Source: Actinomadura sp. NBRC 104425
GTDB taxonomy: Bacteria > Actinomycetota > Actinomycetes > Streptosporangiales > Streptosporangiaceae
DNA: 64,000 nucleotides
NCBI RefSeq assembly: GCF_030269545.1
Contig: NZ_BSTN01000015.1
Span: 1-64,000, forward strand
Reading direction: 5' to 3'
Under the pieces are notes generated by a model. It saw only the letters and a program-made list of their open reading frames with translations. It was not told where the DNA came from and ran no database searches. The position numbers and the translations under genes were made by a program. Within the stretch, counting starts at the first letter, position 1. The number at the start of each line of letters is the position of its first letter. Positions 56,743 to 64,000 of the stretch are shown piece by piece.

Positions 56743-58053
56743 ATGAGCACTACCCAGACCAAAGTCGTGGTGACCGGGCTCGGTGCGACCACACCGCTCG
56801 GCGGTGACGTGCCGTCGACCTGGTCCGCGCTGCTCGCCGGCGAGTCCGGGGTGCGCATGCTGGACTGGGAGAACGTGGACCGGCTGCCCGTCCGGTTCGC
56901 CGCGCAGCTGGCCGTGGAGCCGTCCGAGTCCATCCCCAAGGCGCAGCTGCGCCGCCTCGACCGCTGCCAGGCCATCGCGCTGATCGCGGCGCGCGAGGCG
57001 TGGCGGGACGCCGGGTTCGCGCCGCCCGTCAAGCGCAAGGGCGGCAAGGACGCGGCCGCCGAGACCGGGGTCGAAGGCGGCTTCCAGGTCGACGGCGACC
57101 GGCTCGGCGTGGTGGTCTCCAGCGGCATCGGCGGCCTGCACACCGCCCTCAACAGCTACGACACGTTCCTGGAGAAGGGCTGGCAGCGGGTCACGCCGTT
57201 CACCGTGCCGATGCTGATGCCCAACGGCTCCTCCGGCCACATCGGCATCGAGTTCGGCGCCACGGCCGGGTCGCACGCCTTGGTCAGCGCCTGCGCGTCC
57301 AGCGCCGAGGCGGTCGGCTACGCCATCGACATGATCCGCGCCGGCCGGGCCGACGTGGTGATCTGCGGCGGCACCGAGGCGTGCATCCACCCGCTGCAGA
57401 TGGCCTCGTTCGGCGTGATGCGGGCGCTGTCCACCCGCAACGACGAGCCGCAGCGCGCCTCCCGGCCCTACGACAAGAACCGCGACGGCTTCGTGCTCGG
57501 CGAGGGCGCGGCCGTGATGATCCTGGAGTCGGAGGAGCACGCCCGCGCCCGCGGCGCCCGGGTGCACGCGATCGCCGCCGGCTGCGGCTACTCCGCCGAC
57601 GCCTACGACATCGTGCTGCCCGACCCGTCCGGCGCCGGGCAGGCCAAGGCGATGCGCCGCGCGCTGGCCGACGCCGGCCTGCAGCCCGAGGACATCGTCC
57701 ACGTCAACGCGCACGCCACCTCCACCCCCGCCGGCGACATCGCCGAGCTGACCTCCATCAAGGCCGCGCTCGGCGAGGAGGCGGCGCGCAAGCTGTGCAT
57801 CACCGCCACCAAGTCGATGACCGGCCACCTGCTGGGCGGCGCCGGCGCACTGGAGTCGATCTTCACGATCCTGGCGCTGCGGGAGGGCGTGGTCCCGGCC
57901 GTCGCCAACCTGGAGGACCTCGACGACGAGGCCGACCTGGACATCGTGCGCGGCGAGCCGCGCAAGCTGCCGGACGGCCCGGCCGCCGCGCTCAACAACT
58001 CGTTCGGCTTCGGCGGCCACAACGTGTCGGTCGCCTTCCAGCGCGCCGTCTGA
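56743..58053 (+). CDS. fabF: 3-oxoacyl-ACP synthase II
   Basis: The 436-residue condensing enzyme elongates acyl-ACP with malonyl-ACP. Catalytic Cys184 is in SACASSAEA, with His in NAHATSTPAGD (about 325) and TGHLLGGAGA (about 362). An insert around residues 94-118 (VKRKGGKDAAAETGV) is longer than in E. coli FabF, as in many actinomycetes. CTAGGAG precedes ATG 56743. Fourth gene of the FAS-II operon. Confidence 0.94.
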   Translation: MSTTQTKVVVTGLGATTPLGGDVPSTWSALLAGESGVRMLDWENVDRLPVRFAAQLAVEPSESIPKAQLRRLDRCQAIALIAAREAWRDAGFAPPVKRKGGKDAAAETGVEGGFQVDGDRLGVVVSSGIGGLHTALNSYDTFLEKGWQRVTPFTVPMLMPNGSSGHIGIEFGATAGSHALVSACASSAEAVGYAIDMIRAGRADVVICGGTEACIHPLQMASFGVMRALSTRNDEPQRASRPYDKNRDGFVLGEGAAVMILESEEHARARGARVHAIAAGCGYSADAYDIVLPDPSGAGQAKAMRRALADAGLQPEDIVHVNAHATSTPAGDIAELTSIKAALGEEAARKLCITATKSMTGHLLGGAGALESIFTILALREGVVPAVANLEDLDDEADLDIVRGEPRKLPDGPAAALNNSFGFGGHNVSVAFQRAV

Positions 58054-58100
58054 CGACCGCCCCGCGAACCTGGCCCGCCGACACAAGGAGCTTTACGGAC

Positions 58101-59549
58101 GTGACTGTGCTCGACAACCGGGTCGTGGACCCGGCCGCCACCGCAGCCCAGCAGGAGGCCGATCCGCGGCATCCGCGGACACGGCTCACCGCGCTCTTCG
58201 ACGAGGGCACCTTCCGTCCGCTCGCCGGCGCCCCGGGCGCGGACGACGACAGCGGCGTGCTCGCCGGGCAGGGGCGGATCGAGGGCCTGCCCGTGGTGGC
58301 GTTCGCGTCCGACCCGCGCTTCCAGGGCGGCGCCATGGGCACCGCCGGGTGCGAGGCCATCGTGGCCGCCTACGACCTGGCCGTCCGCGAGCGGCTGCCG
58401 ATCGTCGGGCTGTGGCACTCCGGCGGCGCCCGCCTGGCCGAGGGCGTGGAGTCGCTGCACGCGGTCGGCACCGTGTTCGCCGCGATGACCCGCGCGTCCG
58501 GCGTCGTCCCGCAGATCTCGGTGGTGCTCGGCGCCGCCGCCGGGGGCGCCGCCTACGGCCCGGCGCTGACCGACATCGTGGTCCTGTCCGAGGGCGGCAA
58601 GATCTTCGTGACCGGTCCGGACGTGGTCCGCTCGGTCACCGGCGAGGAGATCGACATGGCGGGGCTGGGCGGCCCCGAGCCGCACTCGCGCAAGTCCGGC
58701 GTGGTGCACGTGGTCGCCAAGGACGACACCGAGGCCATCGCGCAGGGCCGCAAGCTCGCCGTGCTGCTCGGCCACCAGGGCCGGGTCCGCAGCGGCGACG
58801 TCGAGGAGCGCGACTTCTCCGACGTGCTGCCCGACAGCCCCCGGCGCGCCTACAACGTGCAGCCGCTGGTCAAGGGGGTGCTCGACGACACCGCCACGGC
58901 GGTCGAGCTGCACCCCAAGTGGGCGCCCAACATCGTGACCACGCTCGGTCGGCTCGGCGGCCGCACCGTCGGCGTGATCGCCAACAACCCGCTGCGGCTC
59001 GGCGGCTGCCTGGACGCCACGTCCGCCGAGAAGGCCGCCCGGTTCGTTCGGATGTGCGACGCGTTCGGGGTGCCGCTGGTGGTGCTGGTGGACGTGCCCG
59101 GCTACCTGCCCGGCGTCGGACAGGAGCACGGGGGCGTGGTCCGCCGCGGCGCCAAGCTCCTGCACGCCTTCGCCGAGGCGACGGTGCCGCGTGTCACCCT
59201 GGTGACCCGCAAGGCCTACGGCGGCGCCTACATCGCGATGAACTCCCGCTCGCTGGGGGCGACCCGCGTGTTCGCCTGGCCGACCGCCGAGTTCGGCGTC
59301 ATGGGCGCCGTCGCCGCCGTCCGCATCCTGCACCGCCGCAAGCTGGCCGCGGTGCCCGAGGAGGAGCGCCCGGCGCTGGAGGCCGAGCTGGCCGCCGAGC
59401 ACGAGCGCATCGCCGGGGGGCTCGACCGGGCCCGCGAGCTCGGCGTCGTCGACGAGGTGATCACGCCGACGACCACCCGCGCCGCCCTGGCCCGCGCGAT
59501 CGCCGAGGCGATCCCGGCGCGCGGCGCGCACGGCAACATCCCGCTCTGA
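58101..59549 (+). CDS. accD: Acyl-CoA carboxylase carboxyltransferase subunit, AccD6-type
   Basis: A 482-residue biotin-dependent carboxyltransferase that would make malonyl-CoA (perhaps also methylmalonyl-CoA) for FAS. Crotonase-like blocks include GLWHSGGARLAEGV (about 100-113), VVLGAAAGGAAYGPALTD (oxyanion GG), SGVVHVVAKDD, the second-domain VVGVIANNP-like segment, and RKAYGGAYIAMNSR. GTG 58101 has AAGGAG 10 bases upstream. Placed after fabF, it matches AccD6 of actinobacteria. The biotinylated AccA subunit is elsewhere. Confidence 0.9.
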   Translation: MTVLDNRVVDPAATAAQQEADPRHPRTRLTALFDEGTFRPLAGAPGADDDSGVLAGQGRIEGLPVVAFASDPRFQGGAMGTAGCEAIVAAYDLAVRERLPIVGLWHSGGARLAEGVESLHAVGTVFAAMTRASGVVPQISVVLGAAAGGAAYGPALTDIVVLSEGGKIFVTGPDVVRSVTGEEIDMAGLGGPEPHSRKSGVVHVVAKDDTEAIAQGRKLAVLLGHQGRVRSGDVEERDFSDVLPDSPRRAYNVQPLVKGVLDDTATAVELHPKWAPNIVTTLGRLGGRTVGVIANNPLRLGGCLDATSAEKAARFVRMCDAFGVPLVVLVDVPGYLPGVGQEHGGVVRRGAKLLHAFAEATVPRVTLVTRKAYGGAYIAMNSRSLGATRVFAWPTAEFGVMGAVAAVRILHRRKLAAVPEEERPALEAELAAEHERIAGGLDRARELGVVDEVITPTTTRAALARAIAEAIPARGAHGNIPL

Positions 59550-59563
59550 TCCAGCGTCTCCGC

Positions 59564-59591
59564 GATGGCCCGGCCCCGGTGCCGGGCCATC
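59564..59591 (+). terminator. Terminator of the FAS operon
   Basis: An 11-bp perfect stem, GATGGCCCGGC/GCCGGGCCATC with a 6-base loop, lies 14 bases past the accD stop. A second imperfect hairpin at about 59643-59678 may serve the convergent DUF3145 gene. Confidence 0.65.
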
Positions 59592-59708
59592 GGCATGTCC
59601 GGACTCCGCCGGCGGGCGGGGGACGGCGGGCGGGAAAACGTTACGCGCGGCCGCTCCGGGGGTGGAGCGGGCCGCGCGTGCGGTCAGACGATGCCCGGGG
59701 CGTGCGGA

Positions 59709-60203
59709 TCACACGGCCGCGTGCAGCCAGCGGACGGGAGCGCCGTCGCCCGCGCGGCGGAAGGGCTCCAGCTCGTTGTCCCAGGGGGTGCCGAGCAGGC
59801 GCTCCAGCTCGTGTTCGAGGTTGGCCTTGCCGACGGCGGCGTTGGCCATGACGCTGCGCAGCCGGTCCTCGGGGATCATGATGTCGCCGTTGGCGCCGAT
59901 CACGCCCGTGAACACCCCGAGGGACGGGGTGAAGCTGTAGCGGACGCCGTCGCACCCCGGCGTGGGATCCTCGGTGACCTCGAACCGCAGCAGCTTCCAG
60001 CTGCGCAGCGCGGACGTGATCCCCGCCGCGGTGCCGGGCCTGCCCTCCCAATGGAGTTCGGCGCGCAGCGTCCCCGGGGCGGCGGCTTGGTCGGCCCATT
60101 CCAGCGAAACGGGCACGCCAAGAACACCTGCGACGGCCCACTCGATGTGCGGGCTGAGCGCAGGCGGCGCTGAGTGGACGTAGAAAACGCCACGTGCGGT
60201 CAC
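59709..60203 (-). CDS. DUF3145 family protein
   Basis: A 164-residue protein of the actinobacterial DUF3145 family, recognised by GVFYVHSAPPALSPHIEWAV (about 5-24), WADQAAAPGTLRAELHWEG and ALRSWKLLRFEVTEDPTPGCDG. Function is unknown; it very often follows the FAS operon, convergent as here. GTG 60203 has AGGAGG just upstream. Confidence 0.9.
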   Translation of the reverse strand: MTARGVFYVHSAPPALSPHIEWAVAGVLGVPVSLEWADQAAAPGTLRAELHWEGRPGTAAGITSALRSWKLLRFEVTEDPTPGCDGVRYSFTPSLGVFTGVIGANGDIMIPEDRLRSVMANAAVGKANLEHELERLLGTPWDNELEPFRRAGDGAPVRWLHAAV

Positions 60204-60399
60204 CGGACCTCCTGGATCTGTACCGAGGCTCGTCTTCCCCTACGGCCTCGTAAGTCCCAGGACGCGTTCCGCGTCCATCATTCTGCATCATCGGCACCGG
60301 AGACACCACTGCACGACGCCTGTTCGCCGAAGCAATGCGGCCGCGCGCGCCCGTCCCGGGTCGCGGCCGGCGACAGGCCGCGACAGGTCCGGGGGCGGG

Positions 60400-61971
60400 T
60401 CAGGGGGCGGGGCGGCGGCGCGCGGCGGCGAGCACGACGGCGGCGGCCGTGACCAGCACGGCCAGATGCCCGACGTAGTCGCCGTAGCGGTCGTAGGGGG
60501 TGCGGCTCGCGGCGGGCGGGACGCGCAGGGTGACGACGACGGCGCCGCGCCGGTCGGTGTCCAGCCGGCCCAGCCGCCTGCCCTGGGCGTCGTAGGCGGC
60601 CGAGACCCCGGTCAGCGCGGCCTGCACGGCGGGCCGTCCGGTCTCGGCGGCGCGGACGGCGGCGAGGGCGACGTGCTGTTCCGGCGCCCAGCTGTCCTGG
60701 AAGGTGGACGTGGACGACTGGTAGACCAGGATCTGGGCGCCGTGCCGGACGACGGCGCGGCCGAGGTCGGGGAAGGCGGACTCGAAGCAGATCAGCGGCC
60801 CGATCGTCACGTCGCCCGCGCGCAGGGCCACGGCGCCGGTGCCGGGGACGCGGTCCTCGCCCGCGGCCCGGCTGACGAGGGTCAGCCAGCCGAACGCCGG
60901 GCGCAGCGGGATGTACTCGCCGAACGGCACCAGCCGCGTCTTGACGTACCGCCCTTCGGGCCCGTGCGGGCCGAGCAGGATCGCGCTCTTGGAGATGCGG
61001 CCGGCGGCGTCGCGGGCGTCCTCGTTGACCAGCAGCCGGCCGCGCGCCGCCAGGGCGGCGACGTCGGGGCGGCGGGCGAGGTCGAGGCCGACGCTGCTCT
61101 CCGCCCACACGACCAGGTCGGCGGGGGGCAGCCCGGCGGTGATCCGCTCGCCCGCCGCCAGCCGGGGGCCGGGGCCGCGGATCACGCCGGGCTGCACCAG
61201 CGCGACGCGGACGGCGCGTTCGGCGGGCGGCGCGGGCCGGAGCGCGAACACCGCCGGGCCCGCCAGTCCGATCGCCGCGGCGGCGGCGAGCACCGCCAGT
61301 CGGGCCCGTGGGAGCAGGAGGGCCAGGGCCACGGCCGTGTTGGCGGCGACGAGCGCGAACGACACCAGCCACACGCCGCCCACGGCGGCCAGGGCCAGTA
61401 TGGTCGGGTGCCGCCATTGGGACGCCCCCAGCAGCGCCCACGGGCCGCCCAGGCGCGGCCAGGAGCGCACCAGTTCGATGACCAGCCACACACTCGGCAC
61501 CACGACCATGGCCAGGAGGGGGTGCTCGGGTACGAGACGCCGTACGGCGGCGCCCCATCCCGCCCACATCGCGCCGAACACCACCGCGACGAGCAGCAGC
61601 CCGGGGCCGATGTTGGGGAGCGTCCAGTAGAGGGCCGCCAACAGGAAGCCGGCGCCGAACCACCAGCCGCGCAGTGCCGCCTCCCGTACGGTCGGTGCGC
61701 GGCTCATCAGCAGGATGCCGGGGACGAGCACCACCCACGCCAGCCACCCCAGGTCGGCCTCGGGGAAGACGACCAGTGTCAGCGCCCCCGCCGCCAGGCT
61801 CGCCGCCCGGGCGCGCGTCACCCGCGCAGGCGCCCCCCATCGCGGCCTCTGTCGCGGCGGCTGTCGCGGCGTCGGTGCGCGTTCCGGGGCGCGGGTCTGC
61901 CGGCGTCCGAGCACACCTCCAGTAAGACACCGCCGTTCGGTGAACGCCACTCCGCGCGTTTTCAATGACAC
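60400..61971 (-). CDS. lnt: Apolipoprotein N-acyltransferase
   Basis: A 523-residue membrane enzyme that N-acylates the first Cys of lipoproteins. N-terminal helices (about 60-240) are followed by a nitrilase-like domain with catalytic Glu in VWAESSVG (about 290), Lys in YVKTRLVPFGEYIPLR (about 341) and Cys in LICFESAFP (about 392). A final helix follows. GTG 61971 is chosen because AAGGAG is 6 bases upstream; a longer GTG at 61992 has none. The gene is divergent from the subtilase gene, with a 29-bp gap. Confidence 0.9.
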   Translation of the reverse strand: MSLKTRGVAFTERRCLTGGVLGRRQTRAPERAPTPRQPPRQRPRWGAPARVTRARAASLAAGALTLVVFPEADLGWLAWVVLVPGILLMSRAPTVREAALRGWWFGAGFLLAALYWTLPNIGPGLLLVAVVFGAMWAGWGAAVRRLVPEHPLLAMVVVPSVWLVIELVRSWPRLGGPWALLGASQWRHPTILALAAVGGVWLVSFALVAANTAVALALLLPRARLAVLAAAAAIGLAGPAVFALRPAPPAERAVRVALVQPGVIRGPGPRLAAGERITAGLPPADLVVWAESSVGLDLARRPDVAALAARGRLLVNEDARDAAGRISKSAILLGPHGPEGRYVKTRLVPFGEYIPLRPAFGWLTLVSRAAGEDRVPGTGAVALRAGDVTIGPLICFESAFPDLGRAVVRHGAQILVYQSSTSTFQDSWAPEQHVALAAVRAAETGRPAVQAALTGVSAAYDAQGRRLGRLDTDRRGAVVVTLRVPPAASRTPYDRYGDYVGHLAVLVTAAAVVLAAARRRPAP

Positions 61972-62000
61972 AGAGTGCTCCTTGGGGCACACTCAGTTAA

Positions 62001-63188
62001 ATGTTCGACCAAGATTCCTGTCTTGAGCGTCTACTCGCCCGGCATGACGACGCCGTCGTGGTGGAGGCGGTGCCCGGCCGCCCCGCCCTGATCCGGCGCG
62101 ATGAGCTGCTGGTCGCCCCCCAGGACGCGCCCGCCGTGGCGGATCTCGTGCGCCGCTGGCACGACTCCGGTGAGGACGACTACGGCGTGCACAGGATGCG
62201 GCTGCGTCCGGCCGCGCGTGTGGACGTGTGCGAGCTGGCGTTCCAGCTCGCCGGCGACCGCCGCCACCGGGAGCTGGCCGTCGCCCCCAACCACCTGGTG
62301 CAGGGCCAGCCCCTGTGGTGGTCGGGCCCCGCCGACCTGGCCCGTCCCACGGGCCCGGTACCCGCGCCCAGGCCGCGTCCGGCCGCCCGGGAGATGACGG
62401 TCGCGGTGCTGGACACGGGCCTGTCCCCCCACCCGTGGTACGACGGCGCCGACTGGTACGCCGGGCAGCGCGACGAGGTGGCGGAGGTGCTCGACGCCGA
62501 CCTCGACTGCGAGCTGGATGCGCAGGCGGGGCACGGCACGTTCATCACGGGGGTGGTGCTGCGGTACGCGCCGTCGGCCCGCATCCGCGCGGTGCGGGTG
62601 CTGGGCGGCGACGGCGTCGGCGACGAGCTGGACGTGGTGCGCGCGCTCGCCCGGCTGGCCGCGTGGGGCCGCGCCGACGTGGTGAACCTGTCGCTGGGGT
62701 GCCACACCTTCGACGACCGCCCCTCCCCCGTGCTGTCGCGGGTGCTGGCGCAGCTGCGGTCGGCGCCGCGCCGTCCGGTGGTGGTGGCGTGCGCGGGCAA
62801 CACCGGCGGTGAGCGGCCGTTCTGGCCCGCCGCCGCCAAGTCGGTGATCTCGGTGGCCGCGCTGGACACCCGGCGGGGGCGCGCCGACCGCGCGTGGTTC
62901 TCCAACTACGGCTGGTGGGTGGACGCGTGCGCGCCCGGCGTGGACATCGCCAGCTGCTTCGTGCGGTTCGGGGAGTTCGACGGCTACGCGCGCTGGAGCG
63001 GCACCTCGTTCGCCGCGCCGGCGGTCGCGGGGATGATCGCCGGGCTGGCCGCCCAGGAGGACGTGCCGGCGGCCGAGGCGGCGCGGCGGGTGCTGGATCC
63101 GGCCCGTGCGCACACGCTGCCCGACCTCGGCGTGGTGGTCGGGCCGTCGGCACGCGACGAGGTCCAGCGTGAGCCCGCGGGCGTCTGA
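62001..63188 (+). CDS. Cytoplasmic S8 (subtilisin-like) serine protease
   Basis: A 395-residue protease with the triad Asp138 (VAVLDTGLS), His178 (AGHGTFITGV) and Ser336 (WSGTSFAAPAVAGM), and the oxyanion Asn in ACAGNTGG (about 268). There is no signal peptide or membrane segment; a 120-residue N-terminal domain (VEAVPGRPALIRRDELLV...) takes the place of the pro-region. ATG 62001 has no ribosome-binding site and may be leaderless. It overlaps the sigma-factor gene by 20 bases, so protease and sigma factor are co-expressed. Confidence 0.88.
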   Translation: MFDQDSCLERLLARHDDAVVVEAVPGRPALIRRDELLVAPQDAPAVADLVRRWHDSGEDDYGVHRMRLRPAARVDVCELAFQLAGDRRHRELAVAPNHLVQGQPLWWSGPADLARPTGPVPAPRPRPAAREMTVAVLDTGLSPHPWYDGADWYAGQRDEVAEVLDADLDCELDAQAGHGTFITGVVLRYAPSARIRAVRVLGGDGVGDELDVVRALARLAAWGRADVVNLSLGCHTFDDRPSPVLSRVLAQLRSAPRRPVVVACAGNTGGERPFWPAAAKSVISVAALDTRRGRADRAWFSNYGWWVDACAPGVDIASCFVRFGEFDGYARWSGTSFAAPAVAGMIAGLAAQEDVPAAEAARRVLDPARAHTLPDLGVVVGPSARDEVQREPAGV

Positions 63189-63744
63189 GCGGACGTGCGG
63201 GCCGCCCCGGGCGGAGGCGGCGCCGCCCGAGGAGCTGGTGGGGCGGGCCCGCGGCGGCGACGGCGACGCCTGGGCGGCGCTGACCCGGCGCTACACCGGC
63301 ATGCTGTGGGCCATCGCCCGCTCCCACGGGCTGTCGCAGAGCGACGCGGCGGACGTGGTGCAGACCGCGTGGCTGCGCCTGGTCGAACGTCTCGACGCAC
63401 TGCGCGATCCGCGGCGGGTGGGGGCGTGGCTCGCCGTCACCACGGCTCGCGAGGCCGAACGCGCCCGCCTCCGGTCGGTGCAGTGGCCGCCCGACGGGGC
63501 CGTGCGGCCTGCGGCGGCGGAGCGCACACCGGAGGGCGTGTGGACCGCCAGGGAGCGCCTCCGCCGCGTCGCGGGTGCGCTGGAGGAGCTGCCCGAGCGG
63601 TGCCGGCGACTCCTTCGGCTGTTCGCCGCGTCCCCCAGTTACGCCGACGCGGCGGCGGCCCTGGGGATGCCGGTCGGCAGCATCGGCCCCACCCGTGCGC
63701 GGTGCCTGTCCGCGCTGCGCCAACGCCTCGGAGACGACTTCTGA
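63169..63744 (+). CDS. RNA polymerase sigma factor, ECF-like
   Basis: A 191-residue sigma-70 family protein: region 2 (ALTRRYTGMLWAIARSHGLS, about 38-57, then DAADVVQTAWLRLVERLDAL) and region 4 (LEELPERCRRLLRLFAASPSYADAAAALGMPVGSIGPTRARCL, about 140-182). GTG 63169 overlaps the protease end by 20 bases. The length fits an ECF factor without extra domains. It probably controls its own operon or a stress response; the next gene begins 5 bases later. Confidence 0.88.
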   Translation: MSPRASERTCGPPRAEAAPPEELVGRARGGDGDAWAALTRRYTGMLWAIARSHGLSQSDAADVVQTAWLRLVERLDALRDPRRVGAWLAVTTAREAERARLRSVQWPPDGAVRPAAAERTPEGVWTARERLRRVAGALEELPERCRRLLRLFAASPSYADAAAALGMPVGSIGPTRARCLSALRQRLGDDF

Positions 63745-63748
63745 CGTC

Positions 63749-64000
63749 ATGAACGAGCAGGAGATCCTGGCGGAGATACGGGCCGCCTTCGACGCCATCG
63801 ACCCGCCCCCTCCGCACGTTCTACAGGGGGCGCAGGCCGCGTTCCGGTGGCGCGACCCCGGCGCGCTCCTCGTGGAGCTCGCCGGCGACGCGGCGGTCGG
63901 GCCGCCTGGTCTGCGCCAGGGCGGCGGCCCGCGGCTGCTCAGCTTCACCGGCCACGACGTGGGCGTGGAGATCGAGGTGGTGGAGGAGCCGGAGGGGCGC
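63749..64000 (+). CDS. Third gene of the protease-sigma operon, cut by the window edge
   Basis: ATG 63749 opens 84 codons (MNEQEILAEIRAAFDAIDPP..., later RLLSFTGHDVGVEIEVVEEPEG) that run off the right edge. The acidic helix and beta-rich middle look like a real, unrecognised protein. It starts 5 bases after the sigma-factor stop and so belongs to the same operon. In comparable actinomycete loci the third gene may be an accessory of the sigma factor, which is inference. Confidence 0.65.
   Translation, partial: MNEQEILAEIRAAFDAIDPPPPHVLQGAQAAFRWRDPGALLVELAGDAAVGPPGLRQGGGPRLLSFTGHDVGVEIEVVEEPEGR

Overview
The window is very GC-rich actinobacterial DNA, with a strong G/C third-position bias, many GTG starts, leaderless promoters and start/stop overlaps such as ATGA and GTGA. 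The gene content (FasR-FabD-FabH-AcpP-FabF-AccD block, homodimeric AceE, DUF3052, DUF3145, DUF1918 and YjbQ proteins, PAC2 protein, actinomycete integrative element) suggests a filamentous actinomycete, plausibly Thermomonosporaceae/Streptosporangiales. That family placement is inference from gene content, not a database result.

Left edge to the tRNA (1-22217). After a gene tail and a GNAT acetyltransferase come a polymorphic toxin (membrane anchor, Hint autoprotease, PD-(D/E)xK-like nuclease tip) and its probable immunity gene, then a tyrosine-integrase pseudogene with a terminator. Next is a 43-bp copy of the 3' half of tRNA-Val(UAC) at 5021-5063. The same 43 bp lie inside the intact tRNA-Val gene at 22145-22187. 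Between the two copies is a complete-looking actinomycete integrative and conjugative element (AICE) of about 17.1 kb: Pif-like Nudix protein, KorSA-like GntR repressor, many small zinc-ribbon and membrane proteins, a TraB-type FtsK translocase, a prim-pol plus ATPase replication pair, excisionase and integrase. The element carries several DNA-level signals: two GTCTAGAC-type operators, a duplicated co-varying stem-loop, an array of GTACCCG heptamers, six GAGAC(A/G)GTT repeats just after traB (candidate transfer locus), and eleven GGGACGGC octamers just after the replication genes (candidate origin). The pseudogene beside the left core points to an older element in the same tRNA (tandem accretion).

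22.3-31.3 kb. A PAC2-family gene is followed by a carbon-fixation region: cbbL-cbbS-cbbX (red-type form I RuBisCO with its activase) on the minus strand, divergent cbbR, a saccharopine-dehydrogenase-like enzyme, a NarL-type two-component pair and phosphoribulokinase. RuBisCO plus PRK implies Calvin-cycle capacity.

31.4-46.1 kb is housekeeping and catabolic: zinc-ribbon protein, peroxiredoxin, DUF3052, YjbQ, DUF1918, aceE, a secreted PI-PLC-like enzyme, a secreted alpha/beta hydrolase, and a probable TetR regulon. In that regulon the same palindrome (CCGACAC-N2-GTGTCGG) lies in front of a Baeyer-Villiger-type monooxygenase and of a Tat-exported FAD oxidoreductase. An epoxide-hydrolase-like gene follows.

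46.2-64 kb holds a HhH-PHP protein, a leaderless two-component system, two paralogous secreted hydrolases flanking a membrane acyltransferase, the FAS-II operon with its PucR-type activator, DUF3145, apolipoprotein N-acyltransferase, and at the right edge a cytoplasmic subtilase, a sigma factor and a truncated third gene that look like one operon. Coordinates and starts were read by eye; family names rest on motif recognition, not searches.
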